DNA of 64,000 bases from Spirochaetota bacterium (GTDB lineage: Bacteria > Spirochaetota > UBA12135 > COTS27). The translations under genes and the position numbers were made by a program. A model generated the notes under the pieces. The model saw nothing but the letters and a program-made list of their open reading frames with translations, was not told the origin of the DNA and did not search any database. Positions 1-9,217 of this stretch are shown piece by piece (position 1 is the first letter of the stretch; every line of letters starts with the position of its first letter). The DNA is taken from positions 761,580 through 825,579 of the forward strand of contig AP019861.1 in assembly GCA_013426755.1 (NCBI GenBank), read 5' to 3'.

Positions 1-1
1 A

Positions 2-577
2 GAAAATATGGCATTGTCGTTTTTTCTGGGAATGTGTACATTTCTAGCCTGTTCTAAGAAGATATCGACGGCGGTGGGGTTAGGTATTGCAGTCATTACC
101 GTACAGGCAATAACGGTTCCTGCGAATAACCTTATATACAATTATTTGCTTCGTGAAGGTGCTCTTGCTTGGACGGGTGTAGCGGAATTGGCAGCTGTGG
201 ACTTATCATTTTTAGGTTTTATTTCATATATTGGCGTAATAGCGGGAATGGTGCAGATTTTAGAAATGTTTTTAGATAAATACGTGCCTGTTTTGTATAA
301 TTCGCTTGGTATCTTTCTACCGCTTATAACGGTCAATTGTGCTATTTTAGGTGGGTCATTGTTTATGGTTGAGCGTGATTATAATTTCCCTGAGAGCGTT
401 GTCTATGGGTTAGGATCGGGGACGGGCTGGGCTCTGGCGGTAATCATATTTGCTGGTATCCGTGAGAAACTTCATTACAATCATATTCCCGCTCCGTTAA
501 AAGGCTTGGGGATAGCGTTTATTATTACAGGCCTTATGGCAATTGCTTTTATGTCGTTTGCAGGGGTTTCTTTTTAA
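2..577 (+). CDS. nqrE: Na+-translocating NADH:quinone oxidoreductase subunit E (5' end outside window)
   Basis: Integral membrane subunit of the sodium-pumping NADH:quinone oxidoreductase. The frame is already open at base 2 (Glu-Asn before the first Met), and family members normally have the segment [12 protein letters not shown] about 15 residues in, so the true start lies upstream and about 15-18 residues are missing. The sequence is almost entirely hydrophobic, consistent with about six membrane helices. The cysteines in GMCTFLA and NCAILGG match the iron-ligand cysteines known for NqrE, which pair with those of NqrD. nqrF, apbE and nqrM follow on the same strand, as in well-known nqr operons, so nqrA-D are expected just upstream. 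The 3' end is intact. Confidence 0.95.
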   Translation, partial: ENMALSFFLGMCTFLACSKKISTAVGLGIAVITVQAITVPANNLIYNYLLREGALAWTGVAELAAVDLSFLGFISYIGVIAGMVQILEMFLDKYVPVLYNSLGIFLPLITVNCAILGGSLFMVERDYNFPESVVYGLGSGTGWALAVIIFAGIREKLHYNHIPAPLKGLGIAFIITGLMAIAFMSFAGVSF

Positions 578-917
578 GAAGGGTTTATATAGCGTTGTTT
601 TATAGCATTGTCTTTTTACGTGTGATTTACGGTATTTGTTAAGGTTGTTATATTATTTTCGCGTGTGATTTCTCATTCATATTTGTCAAGGTTGTTTGAG
701 TAGCGGGTTGGAGATTAAACGTACGGACATTTTTTAGTTTTGAGTGATGGGTTATAAATTAGATACATTGACATTTTTTAGTTTTGAGTGGCAGGTTATA
801 AATTAAATTAGACGCATTGACATTTTTAAATTTTGAGTGGTGGTTTATAAATTAGACGCATTGGAATTGACGCATTGGAATTTTTTAAGAATATACGTTT
901 TAAGAGTGTAAGGTGAG
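578..917. repeat. nqrE-nqrF spacer with degenerate tandem repeat
   Basis: A 340 bp gap inside what is normally a compact operon. From about 715 it holds three imperfect copies of a unit of about 55-60 bp built on ACATTTTTTAGTTTTGAGTG followed by a variant of GGTTATAAATTA, and it ends with short copies of GACGCATTGGAATT just before nqrF. I see no gene in it. The gap may separate nqrF translation from nqrE or hold an internal promoter, but nothing shows this directly. Confidence 0.7.
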
Positions 918-2153
918 ATGCAAGAGAGTTTGATGATAATTATTTTAGGCGTGGTTATGTTTACGCTTGTGGTGTTGGCTATAGTGGGTATTATTTTGCT
1001 AGCACGGTCGCAGCTTATCGAAGCGGGCGCTGTGAAATTGGTTATCAATGACAATGAAGATAAGCCGCTTAAAGTCGCTCGTGGCGGGTCGCTGTTAACG
1101 GCATTGGCAGAAAAAAATATTCTTATATCGTCTGCTTGTGGTGGTGGCGGAACGTGTGCGCAGTGCAAGGTCAATGTTATATCAGGAGGGGGGGGTGTTG
1201 TTCCCGTCGAGGAAGGACAACTCACCAAAGCAGAATTACGTAGTGCTACGCGGCTTTCATGTCAGGTTAAAGTGAAGAACGATATGCGCATCGAAGTGCC
1301 TGCGGAAGCTTTCTCAGTTAAAAAATGGGAGTGCACCGTCCGTTCGAATCACAATGTCGCCACGTTTATTAAGGAGCTTATATTAGAACTTCCTGCTAAT
1401 GAAAATGTTGATTTTAGAGCGGGGGGGTATATTCAGATCGAGGCGCCGCCACATCATCTGCAGTTTAAAGATTTCCTAGTCGAAACAGAATACCGCGACG
1501 CGTGGGATCAATTCAATTTATGGGACTACGCTTCTGAAGTAGATGAAGATACAGTGCGGGCGTATTCAATGGCTAATTATCCAGAAGAGAAGGGTATTAT
1601 TATGCTAAATGTCCGTATTGCAACGCCGCCCGCTAAGACGAGCTATCCTCCTGGCAAAATGTCATCATACATATTTGGACTTAAACCAGGTGATAAAGTG
1701 GTTATTTCAGGACCGTACGGTGAATTTTTTGCTAAGGAAACGGATAAGGAAATGATCTTTATCGGAGGCGGTGCTGGTATGGCGCCTATGCGATCGCATA
1801 TCTTCGATCAATTGCTTAGATTAAATAGTCGCCGTAAGATTAGTTTCTGGTACGGTGCTCGTAGCAAGCGCGAAATATTCTACCAGGAAGACTTTGACAA
1901 ACTCAGTGCCAAGCATGACAATTTTAATTGGCATATTGCCCTTTCAGAGCCTGTGGCTGAAGACAAGTGGACGGGTAAAGTGGGATTTATTCACGACGTG
2001 CTTTATGAAAATTATTTGAAAACGCATAAAGAACCTGAGGAATGTGAATACTATATCTGTGGGCCACCTATGATGAATACGGCTGTTCTTAATTTGCTTT
2101 CTGATCTGGGGGTCGAGGAAGAAAACATCGCTTTTGATGACTTTGGCGGCTAG
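918..2153 (+). CDS. nqrF: Na+-translocating NADH:quinone oxidoreductase subunit F
   Basis: NADH-oxidising subunit of Na+-NQR, taking electrons from NADH through FAD to a 2Fe-2S centre. At 411 aa it has the usual family length. Order: one N-terminal membrane helix (residues about 5-29); a ferredoxin domain with ligands C74, C80, C83 and C115 in a CX5CX2C...C pattern; an FAD domain with the RAYS motif at 215-218; an NADH domain with GGGAGMAP at 284-291 and CGPPMM near 375; and the typical ending FDDFGG. The start ATG follows GGTGAG. Two G runs lie inside the gene, G8 at 1188-1195 and G7 at 1421-1427. The frame is intact as read. Confidence 0.97.
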   Translation: MQESLMIIILGVVMFTLVVLAIVGIILLARSQLIEAGAVKLVINDNEDKPLKVARGGSLLTALAEKNILISSACGGGGTCAQCKVNVISGGGGVVPVEEGQLTKAELRSATRLSCQVKVKNDMRIEVPAEAFSVKKWECTVRSNHNVATFIKELILELPANENVDFRAGGYIQIEAPPHHLQFKDFLVETEYRDAWDQFNLWDYASEVDEDTVRAYSMANYPEEKGIIMLNVRIATPPAKTSYPPGKMSSYIFGLKPGDKVVISGPYGEFFAKETDKEMIFIGGGAGMAPMRSHIFDQLLRLNSRRKISFWYGARSKREIFYQEDFDKLSAKHDNFNWHIALSEPVAEDKWTGKVGFIHDVLYENYLKTHKEPEECEYYICGPPMMNTAVLNLLSDLGVEEENIAFDDFGG

Positions 2154-2336
2154 TCTTGGTGGTTTCTCCCTTAAGTTTTAGGGGTGTTATAAGGTGTTAT
2201 TTTATTAATAATGCTATTATTGGCTATTACTGATATTGACTGTTACTGACTCTTAGTAATTATTAGTGACTCTTAGTGATTATTAGTGATAATGCTCCCC
2301 GATAATATCCGATTGGCATTAAGTAAGGCTAGATTT

Positions 2337-4175
2337 ATGGGTCTTATAAAGGGTGTATGCCGATTGCGATCAGTCTTTATTGCAGTTTCCTTAGTAATAG
2401 GTGTTCATGTGACGGCTTGTATGCCAGCTGCAGCCAGTGAAACTGGAGTGAGTGAGATTGGAGTACATGAGCGTAGATTAGAGGTTGCGACGACTTCGCT
2501 GTATTATTCTGTGAGAGACGAAGTATTGCAGCGCTCTGAGGTATTGCCACGCTCTGAAGTATTACTGCGCTCTAAAATATTGCCACGCTCCGAAGTATTG
2601 TCACGCTCCGAAGTATTGCCACGCTTCGCTAATGCCGAAAGTGCTGCTGCTAAAAAGCAATTTGTCTTCAACACGGTTACAGGAAGTACAATGGGCACAA
2701 CCTATACGGTGAAGTATTTTGAACCTGAGGCGGTGAAGCGTCGGGTCAGTCGTGAAGCTATTGATACGTTGCTAGTAGAATTCAATCATATTTTCTCGAC
2801 TTATGAAGGTAATTCTGAGGTTACACGGCTTAATAAAGACTTAGCGAGCAGAGCGCCATTAGGAACAGAGCTGCAGTTCCGTGTTTCTGAGGTGTTTTTT
2901 GATCAGGTTGCTAGTGCTGTTGAGTTGAGTGAGTTTACGGAAGGATATTTTGATGTGACTGTAGCGCCGCTTGTTAATCTTTGGGGTTTTGGTTCTGAAA
3001 TAACTGCTAGTTGGACAGATAATAATAATGAGACAGATAATAATAACGAAGATGACAATGCCCTTCCTACGCTAGAAATGATAAAAGCAAGGCTTGATCG
3101 TGTGGGTTTTGAACGGCTACGCCTAGATAGTAAGCTTCGTGAAATAAGGCTGGCAAGTGGAATGCAGTTAGATTTTTCTGCTATTGCTAAGGGACGTGGT
3201 GTCGATAGTATAGGAATTTACTTAGAACAAGCGGGTATTAGCAATTATCTAGTTGAGATCGGTGGAGAACTTCGCTCAGCTGGTGGCAAACCACCTAATA
3301 TAGCTACTTTTAGCATTATTGACACTCTGAGAAATATGTTGGGCTTATATTACGGTTACTTAAAGACTGGATTCAATAGGTTCAAAGAATGGTTGTTACG
3401 TGTGGGCGGTGAAGGACTCAAAGTAGCAGACAAGCTAGCAATAGATAATCTAGCAATAGATAATCTAGTAGCGTCTTCTAATGATGTAAGAACTGTCTAT
3501 GCATTACACTCTTCAAAAACAGCTCACGACCCCAATTCCAATAAAACCAATTTCAATAAAGTTAATTCTAATAAAGCTAATTCTAATAAAGCCAATTCTA
3601 ATAAAGCCAATTCCAATAAAGCCAATTCCAATAAAGCCAATTCCAATAAAGCCAATTCCAATAAAGCTAATTCCAATAAAGCTAATTTACATCTCCGTAC
3701 AGCGTCCGCACGTCCAGTCCATCGGCAGAAAAATAATGATATTAATGCACAGACAAGTGAGCCCTGGACGTTATCTATTGTCAGTCCTGACCTAGGGGCT
3801 AGGTTTCAAGGAGGAAATACGGATAATGTTGAGGCGAAAGAGCAATTTATAAAAATTATTCTCCCAAAAGAAGTCAAAGGCATTGCCACTTCAGGTGATT
3901 ATCACAATTACGTTATAAAAGAAGGGGTACGTTATCCACATATTATTGATCCTAGTACTGGGTATCCTGTTCGGCATGGATTGGCTTCTGTGACGGTTAT
4001 TGCAGAGAATTGTGAGCAGGCGGATGCTTTAGCGACGGCAATTATGGTAATGGGCGGGGAAAAAGGCCTTGAGTTTGCTGAAATTCATGATCTGGCGGTT
4101 TATTTTATTGAAGTGCATGAAAAACGTTGGAAAACTTACGCCAGCTCGGCGTTTGAACGTTACCTTGCTCTTTGA
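2337..4175 (+). CDS. apbE: FAD:protein FMN transferase (ApbE lipoprotein) with a repeat-rich insertion
   Basis: Attaches FMN covalently to threonines of NqrB and NqrC, and sits directly after nqrF as expected. I chose the ATG at 2337 because it follows AAGG and gives a clean lipoprotein signal peptide ending HVTA-C28; upstream in-frame GTG (2286) and ATG (2292) are alternatives. Family motifs are present: TGSTMGTTY (115-123), YFDVTVAPLVNLWGFG, SAIAKG (281-286), GGELR (309-313) and HIIDPSTGYPV from H535 with D538. The protein is 612 aa against about 330-350 usual. Extra sequence lies near residues 50-95 (EVLPRS-like repeats, DNA about 2518-2630) and at about 322-475, where it contains about ten NSNKA repeats (DNA about 3533-3690). 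The second insertion sits between two conserved ApbE blocks but keeps the frame. Probably active, since the catalytic blocks are intact; activity is inferred. Confidence 0.93.
   Translation: MGLIKGVCRLRSVFIAVSLVIGVHVTACMPAAASETGVSEIGVHERRLEVATTSLYYSVRDEVLQRSEVLPRSEVLLRSKILPRSEVLSRSEVLPRFANAESAAAKKQFVFNTVTGSTMGTTYTVKYFEPEAVKRRVSREAIDTLLVEFNHIFSTYEGNSEVTRLNKDLASRAPLGTELQFRVSEVFFDQVASAVELSEFTEGYFDVTVAPLVNLWGFGSEITASWTDNNNETDNNNEDDNALPTLEMIKARLDRVGFERLRLDSKLREIRLASGMQLDFSAIAKGRGVDSIGIYLEQAGISNYLVEIGGELRSAGGKPPNIATFSIIDTLRNMLGLYYGYLKTGFNRFKEWLLRVGGEGLKVADKLAIDNLAIDNLVASSNDVRTVYALHSSKTAHDPNSNKTNFNKVNSNKANSNKANSNKANSNKANSNKANSNKANSNKANSNKANLHLRTASARPVHRQKNNDINAQTSEPWTLSIVSPDLGARFQGGNTDNVEAKEQFIKIILPKEVKGIATSGDYHNYVIKEGVRYPHIIDPSTGYPVRHGLASVTVIAENCEQADALATAIMVMGGEKGLEFAEIHDLAVYFIEVHEKRWKTYASSAFERYLAL
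3533..3690 (+). repeat. 15-bp minisatellite inside apbE (NSNKA repeats)
   Basis: About ten copies of a 15-bp unit (AATTCCAATAAAGCC and close variants) coding for the pentapeptide NSNKA. Copies differ only at synonymous or near-synonymous positions (AAT TCT/TCC, GCT/GCC), so expansion looks recent. The 15-bp length keeps the frame whatever the copy number. Confidence 0.9.
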
Positions 4176-4544
4176 TTGGAGTAGTGATTTTATTGAGATT
4201 GCCTTAGAAACCCTAGTATTTGAGATTGATAAAAAAATTGATGTTTAAGATCAATGTAAAAAATTTGATGTTTGAGATCGATGTAAGAAATTTGATGCTT
4301 GAGATTGACGTAGGAAATCTGCTATTAATGTCTTTATTAAGCAAAAATACAGCAGTAAAGTGCATGAAATGATCCTATAATAGATAATATTGTGCTATGA
4401 AGTTATATTTGATAAATTTCAAACATTCATAAAAAAATTGTGATGAGAATTATGATGGAAATTGTGATAAGAATTATGATGGGTTTACTGGGTGGTAGGT
4501 TAGACTAGTCAATAAAAGAAGTAATCATTATTAATGGTTGTGTG
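4176..4544. repeat. apbE-nqrM spacer with short direct repeats
   Basis: A 369 bp gap. Between about 4205 and 4325 it has three to four copies of a unit of about 29-30 bp (AAATTTGATGTTTGAGATCG plus TGTAAGA). Near 4435-4485 a GATGAGAATTATGATGGAAA-type unit is doubled. I see no gene, terminator or recognisable RNA. Confidence 0.65.
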
Positions 4545-4799
4545 ATGAAATTAGTATTTTTGTTAGCGTGTGGCATTTTTGCCTTAGTGTTTTTACTGCT
4601 TGCTGTTGGGAATTTGTTTTCTAATAAGTGTATCCGTGGTTCTTGTGGAGGTGTGATGGTACGTGACAGTGATGGAGAACCTATCAGTTGTGCGACGTGT
4701 CCTAATAAAAACAAGCAAAAAACTTCTGCTAGGGCGAATGCTAAATCATCCAATAGCGATCATAACGATAAAGTTCTTGATCCGATTGAAGATTACTAG
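4545..4799 (+). CDS. nqrM: Na+-NQR maturation protein NqrM (DUF539)
   Basis: An 84 aa protein with one N-terminal membrane helix (residues about 2-24) followed by a cysteine motif: C30, GSCGG at 34-38, then SCATCP with two more cysteines. This matches NqrM, a small membrane protein needed for Na+-NQR maturation and thought to help deliver the iron centre to NqrD/E. Its place after nqrF and apbE is the classic arrangement. The ATG at 4545 is preferred to the GTG one codon upstream; neither has a good Shine-Dalgarno. The charged, Asn/Ser/Lys-rich tail after residue 52 is unremarkable. Confidence 0.85.
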   Translation: MKLVFLLACGIFALVFLLLAVGNLFSNKCIRGSCGGVMVRDSDGEPISCATCPNKNKQKTSARANAKSSNSDHNDKVLDPIEDY

Positions 4800-4862
4800 G
4801 CTTTTTTTATTAAAGAGTGGGAGTGATTTTTAAGTTTTTTTAGAAATTGGGGGAGCTGGTTA

Positions 4863-6203
4863 TTGCTGGTGCTAAGTGGTATGTTAATAATTGAATTTAT
4901 TATTGGAATAGTCATTGTACTTCTAGTCGCCTGGGTGCTCTTTTGGATGCACAGTAAGAATCTAGAACGCTGGGAAGCTATCACACACAAAGTAGATGAG
5001 GGATATAAGATCAATGAAAATACCGCCCAGGGCGTCAAAGAAATGTTCACGCGTATGGAGGAATTTAAAAAACACCAAGAGCAAAATACCACAACACGCG
5101 AACAATTGCTAGGTCGGTTCAAGGAAAATATCACCAAAGACCTCAATCAAAACATGGGCACGTTAACACAACATTTCTCAACGCTCTCAGATAAGGTCAA
5201 TAAACAACTCTCAGAAGCGATTGAAAAATTGGGTGAATTTAAAGAACTTTCTAAGGGCGTCGACAGCCTTTCTAAAATACTTAGCAATGTCAAACAAAAA
5301 GGCAAGTTTGGTGAGTATCAATTGGAGAGTATTATTAAAGATTTAGTACCTGAGCCTTATTATCACAGGGAGTATTCATTGACTTCGATGACTAAGGCGG
5401 GTACGGATATGACTGCGCGCGTTGATTTTGTCATTAGACTTCCTAGTGCAAGCGAAGAAAAAGTCACGTGGCTTCCTATTGATTCCAAGTATCCCCAGGC
5501 GGAGTATGAAAAACTACGCGTGGCACGTGAATCGTTACGCGAAGATGATGAAAAGAAAGCGCGAAGAGAATTGTTTGCTTTTATTCGTGACGCTGCTAAA
5601 ACAATAAAAACCAAGTATATTGTTCCTCCTGAAACTACTGATTTTGCTATTTTATTTATACCGATGGAAAGTCTGTTCATGGAATGCTATCAGGACAGTA
5701 CATTTATTGATGACATCAGACGTGAATACAATATCATGATCACAGGACCTAATCATTTTTACGTATTACTTCACATGTTACAAATGGGATATACGAAAAT
5801 GGAGATAGAAAAAAAATCGCAGGAATTATGGCAGATTCTTACCCTATTTCAAGAGGGCATGCATGGTGTTGTGAAATCCTTAGCTGAAGCCGAAAAAAAA
5901 GTGGGTAAAGTTCATGAAGAATTGGGCAGAACTCATAGAAAAGCCGCTCGCTTAGAACAGAACATTAAAACAAAAACACTCGATCATAACGCCACCGCAC
6001 CATTGCCAGAGGCGCACAATCCAAAAGAATTAGCCGTCGTTCCAACGGATAATACCCCTACATCGTCGCATATCAATACCACCAGGACAGAAATTGCTGA
6101 TAATGACTTTGCTGTGAAGGCTACGGCTGAGTCTATTGTTTCAGAACCTGCTGGCACCGAAAGAGAACGCCATAAAAAAGACGAATTCAGCCTTCCCTTT
6201 TAG
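4863..6203 (+). CDS. rmuC: RmuC family DNA recombination protein
   Basis: A 446 aa protein. An N-terminal membrane helix (about residues 7-29) is followed by a coiled-coil region (about 30-150) and the RmuC nuclease-like domain (about 150-350), with KGKFGEYQLESII, VDFVIRLP, WLPIDSKYP, FAILFIPMES and GPNHFYVLLHMLQMG. RmuC proteins limit recombination at inverted repeats in E. coli; the biochemical role is not settled. The start is a TTG at 4863, seven bases after GGGGGAG; an ATG at 4881 is an alternative. The C-terminal 90 residues are low complexity. It lies 63 bp after nqrM and may share its transcript. A gene linked to inverted-repeat recombination is of interest in a window this rich in repeats, but that link is only inference. 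Confidence 0.92.
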   Translation: MLVLSGMLIIEFIIGIVIVLLVAWVLFWMHSKNLERWEAITHKVDEGYKINENTAQGVKEMFTRMEEFKKHQEQNTTTREQLLGRFKENITKDLNQNMGTLTQHFSTLSDKVNKQLSEAIEKLGEFKELSKGVDSLSKILSNVKQKGKFGEYQLESIIKDLVPEPYYHREYSLTSMTKAGTDMTARVDFVIRLPSASEEKVTWLPIDSKYPQAEYEKLRVARESLREDDEKKARRELFAFIRDAAKTIKTKYIVPPETTDFAILFIPMESLFMECYQDSTFIDDIRREYNIMITGPNHFYVLLHMLQMGYTKMEIEKKSQELWQILTLFQEGMHGVVKSLAEAEKKVGKVHEELGRTHRKAARLEQNIKTKTLDHNATAPLPEAHNPKELAVVPTDNTPTSSHINTTRTEIADNDFAVKATAESIVSEPAGTERERHKKDEFSLPF

Positions 6204-6516
6204 TAGTTACGTACTTTTGTAGATATGATACGATAATCTTAACAGATTGGGAGCAGTGCGATAAACAAACCTTAACAAGTTAGATACGATACGATAATCT
6301 TGACAGATTGGGAGCAGTGCAATTAATTGCCTTTAACACATTGGGCGTAGTGTGATAATCTTAACACACCACTACATTAAGGGTTATACGTTAAGGATTA
6401 TACATTGAGGATTGATATTAAAAATATCAAAGTCTAAGCGGATCGCCGCAGAAATATCAAGGTCTAATCAAGCTTATTGCAGAAATATCAAGGTCTAAGC
6501 GGCTCATTGTTGATGG
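6204..6516. repeat. rmuC / 6.5-kb gene convergent spacer with repeats
   Basis: A 313 bp gap between convergent genes. A unit of about 62-65 bp containing ACAGATTGGGAGCAGTGC occurs twice (about 6225-6330). From about 6420 to 6510 there are three copies of a unit of about 30 bp around AGAAATATCAAGGTCTAAGC. I see no clear rho-independent terminator. Confidence 0.65.
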
Positions 6517-7680
6517 TCATAAGGCAATGTCAATGGAGAAGCCAGCTCCTGCGGAATTGACAAAAGAAGCGTCTTGGAAAAAGCTAACTTCTAACACCAG
6601 ATTGACAACGCGAAATAACCTAAACCCAATAAGAAATGTAGGGACGACTACTGCGCTGGAAGTGTGTTCGTGTTGTGTACGTGTGTTTAAAGCGGCTAAT
6701 CTATCACCAATGTTCGGTCCTGTGGTGATATAATAATTGAGGTCTGTATACCCGTAGTAATTATCAAAAAGTTTGAATAAAAGCTTGGTTTGTAAGAAGA
6801 GACCAAATAAATTGAGATTGAGTTCTGTACGGACACCTAGCTGGAGGATATAGGTTGTGTGGATGAGCGACGTAAAGGACGGAATTTCGTTAATTTGTTG
6901 AATGTAGTATAAAGTGGTTGTGTCGGTGTAAAACTGTTCGTTACTGGGCACGAGAATAGGAACAGTGCTGTCATGACTGCCAAACGTAACTTTTGTTCGT
7001 GAGCGACTGAAAGACAATCCAGAGAGTAATTGCATTGTGATCCATTCTGCTTGGAGGAAATCGTATTGAAAGGAGAGATTGACGATACTGATGTTGTTTT
7101 GATAATCAAGTTTGAGTGGTGTAGAGATTAAAGATTGTTTGAGTGAGTCTAGAAAAATATTTCCTCCGTATTGAACGGTGAAGAGCAGGTTACGAATGGG
7201 GTTACTGCGTTTACCGATGCCTATTCTACCAAAACTAAGCGAGAAGAATGGAACGTAATTGAGGACGCTTCTTTGTACGGTACGTAGAGAATTACCTGGG
7301 TTCCGTGATAATTCTACTACTCTATCTTCGATAAATTGATGGGGTCCTGCGACAATGATTGCTTTATCGAGATGGCGAAGCGTCCGTTCGGCATTAAGGA
7401 ATGGAAAAGCAAATTTAAATCCTGAAGCGAAAGTCAGTCTAAAATTTTTAAGCACCCATCCTTGTGAAGTGGTTTCGCTTCCCGTAAAGCCATGTAGAGT
7501 TGGCATCGCATAATCGGATGAAGTGGCAACGACACTAAACAGTGTATTATGATTTTCAAGAACGAGTTCGCTTAACCAGTTTATAGCATAGGCACGTTCG
7601 GTAGTGATCTGGGCGGTAAGAGTTTCATACCGAATGAGAAACAGTACAAAAAAAGTGAATATTAAAATAGGTTTTTTCAT
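6517..7680 (-). CDS. Exported protein of unknown function, probable outer-membrane beta-barrel
   Basis: I do not recognise the family. The 387 aa protein starts with a typical signal peptide (MKKPILIFTFFVLFLI..., likely cut after about residue 23). The rest is made of alternating polar and hydrophobic stretches rich in aromatic residues and ends with a hydrophobic strand (SAGAGFSIDIAL). That pattern suggests an outer-membrane beta-barrel, but no motif proves it. It lies 121 bp downstream of miaA on the same strand and could be read from the same transcript. There is no repeat insertion, unlike many neighbours. Confidence 0.6.
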   Translation of the reverse strand: MKKPILIFTFFVLFLIRYETLTAQITTERAYAINWLSELVLENHNTLFSVVATSSDYAMPTLHGFTGSETTSQGWVLKNFRLTFASGFKFAFPFLNAERTLRHLDKAIIVAGPHQFIEDRVVELSRNPGNSLRTVQRSVLNYVPFFSLSFGRIGIGKRSNPIRNLLFTVQYGGNIFLDSLKQSLISTPLKLDYQNNISIVNLSFQYDFLQAEWITMQLLSGLSFSRSRTKVTFGSHDSTVPILVPSNEQFYTDTTTLYYIQQINEIPSFTSLIHTTYILQLGVRTELNLNLFGLFLQTKLLFKLFDNYYGYTDLNYYITTGPNIGDRLAALNTRTQHEHTSSAVVVPTFLIGFRLFRVVNLVLEVSFFQDASFVNSAGAGFSIDIAL

Positions 7681-7801
7681 GCTAAGCAGTAAATTTACCG
7701 TAAAGAAGGTTAATTAACGGTCAATAGTTTAATAGTCCTTACAGGTCATATCTCAAATGATAGTTTAATCATAACTTAATAACAGTTTAGATTTCAATAG
7801 C

Positions 7802-8998
7802 CTAGACCTGTGAATGCGGGTAGTGGCTGCACTCTTCACAAAGTTTTACGGCAATAGCCCTGCATTGGTCTGAGGTTTTTGCGAAATAAACTTTATTATT
7901 GTTCATCACTATATTATCGGGCGTAAGTGACCAATTCTCAATCAAAGATGTTGAAGTAGCCGACCTTTTTTGCTGCGATTTTTTATTAGTAGCATGACGG
8001 GGGGATTTTTGCTTGGTAGAACTGAAATGGCAGGTGGTTGGCGGATGTCCTGTACTAGTGTGGTGGGGCGTATTGGCTGTGTGATGAGGGGTTATAAAAT
8101 CTGTGGGGGCGCCTAGGAAGATAAAATGAGCGTGCTGTTGTTTTTTTAACCACGTTATTTGGTGTTTAGCGAGCAATTTTGTTCGTTTGATAATTTTAGC
8201 GAGTGCTGTTTCACGGGAATAAAAACCATTCAAATATTCGGTAATTTCTAAATAACCAATGGTTTTGTGCTTGAGCAGTACGGATTTAGAAATGCCTTGT
8301 TTTAGGATCTGCTTCACTTCATGAATAAGGCGATCATTTATGAACATGTTCTCAGCCCTTGTTTCAATAGTTTTCCACAGTGTTTGTTTGGGTGGAATTA
8401 AGATGATTTTATGTAATCGATAAGGGAAGGGAAGACGTTTACGTTGGAGTGTTTTTAGGGGTTGTTGATGGGTACGGAGGAGAGCGAGTGCTCTTATGAT
8501 ACGCCTTGGGTTATTTTTATCTATCTGGTTGAAATGGTCTAGGTCGCGTTCTTTAAGTTCTGCTCTAAGTTTAGGTAATCCATAGGACATGTACTCACGA
8601 TTGAGTTGTTCTGAGAGACTGTCATCTACTTTTAGGTCAATAAGTCCATTTTCTAGGGCAGAAAAATAGAATAACGTGCCGCCTACTATGAAAATGCGTG
8701 AAGAATGGGGGTTATGTTGCTGTTCTAGGACTGTTGTTTTAACGTGTTCTAGGAAATCATAGGCTGTGAAGGGTTTATGTAGGGGTTGGTGGTCTATGAG
8801 GCGATAGGGGTATGCTATTTGTTCTGGCGTACTGGGTTTAGCGACACCAATGTTTAAATGCTTGTAAAGTTGCCTTGAATCAGCATTGATAATAATGTCT
8901 TCTTTGCGGGCTATTTTTTGTACTAGGGCTGTTTTTCCACAGGCTGTAGGCCCTGTAATGGCAATGATATTGGAAATAGGTTTAATGTTCGAAGCAAT
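7802..8998 (-). CDS. miaA: tRNA dimethylallyltransferase with non-canonical AUU start
   Basis: Transfers a dimethylallyl group to A37 of tRNAs that read UNN codons. The reading frame is open and continuous from 9034 down to the stop at 7802. It contains the P-loop GPTACGKT, the DSRQLY substrate motif, VGGTLFY (VGGTGLY in most members), NPRRIIRAL, IGYLEITEYL and AKHQITW. No in-frame ATG, GTG or TTG exists upstream of the P-loop. The best start is ATT at 8998, eight bases after AAGGA, giving 398 aa. The first ATG (8590) would delete the P-loop and about 136 residues. The C-terminal region carries a His/Thr/Ser/Lys-rich insertion of about 60 residues, longer than the usual family length of about 300. 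It lies downstream of the omega-like gene. Confidence 0.88.
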   Translation of the reverse strand: MASNIKPISNIIAITGPTACGKTALVQKIARKEDIIINADSRQLYKHLNIGVAKPSTPEQIAYPYRLIDHQPLHKPFTAYDFLEHVKTTVLEQQHNPHSSRIFIVGGTLFYFSALENGLIDLKVDDSLSEQLNREYMSYGLPKLRAELKERDLDHFNQIDKNNPRRIIRALALLRTHQQPLKTLQRKRLPFPYRLHKIILIPPKQTLWKTIETRAENMFINDRLIHEVKQILKQGISKSVLLKHKTIGYLEITEYLNGFYSRETALAKIIKRTKLLAKHQITWLKKQQHAHFIFLGAPTDFITPHHTANTPHHTSTGHPPTTCHFSSTKQKSPRHATNKKSQQKRSATSTSLIENWSLTPDNIVMNNNKVYFAKTSDQCRAIAVKLCEECSHYPHSQV

Positions 8999-9013
8999 AG
9001 TGGTCTTCCTTAT
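8999..9013 (-). promoter_or_regulatory. Shine-Dalgarno that sets the AUU start of miaA
   Basis: On the minus strand the sequence reads ATAAGGAAGACCACT and then ATT. AAGGA sits eight bases before the ATT at 8998, which is a normal distance. The AUU reads into ASNIKPISNIIAITGPTA, the expected short lead-in to the MiaA P-loop. Confidence 0.55.
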
Positions 9014-9217
9014 AACAAATTTTGAATGATTGGGTTACGAAGGTTCATCATTTTTGTAATCAATCTTCAATAACCGTTTTATGAATGAGTTTTATGAATA
9101 ATATTGGCAATTCTCTTATTTATGGGCGACTCTCTATTATGAAGGTGCAGAGAGCATGTGAAGAACAATGTACTTGAACTTAAATTCTAGTATCTTTGTT
9201 TAGGGTACGAATGAAAT

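Noticed and set aside
7802..8590. miaA starting at the first ATG (8590)
   Set aside because: This would drop the P-loop and DSRQLY motif that lie upstream in the same uninterrupted frame.
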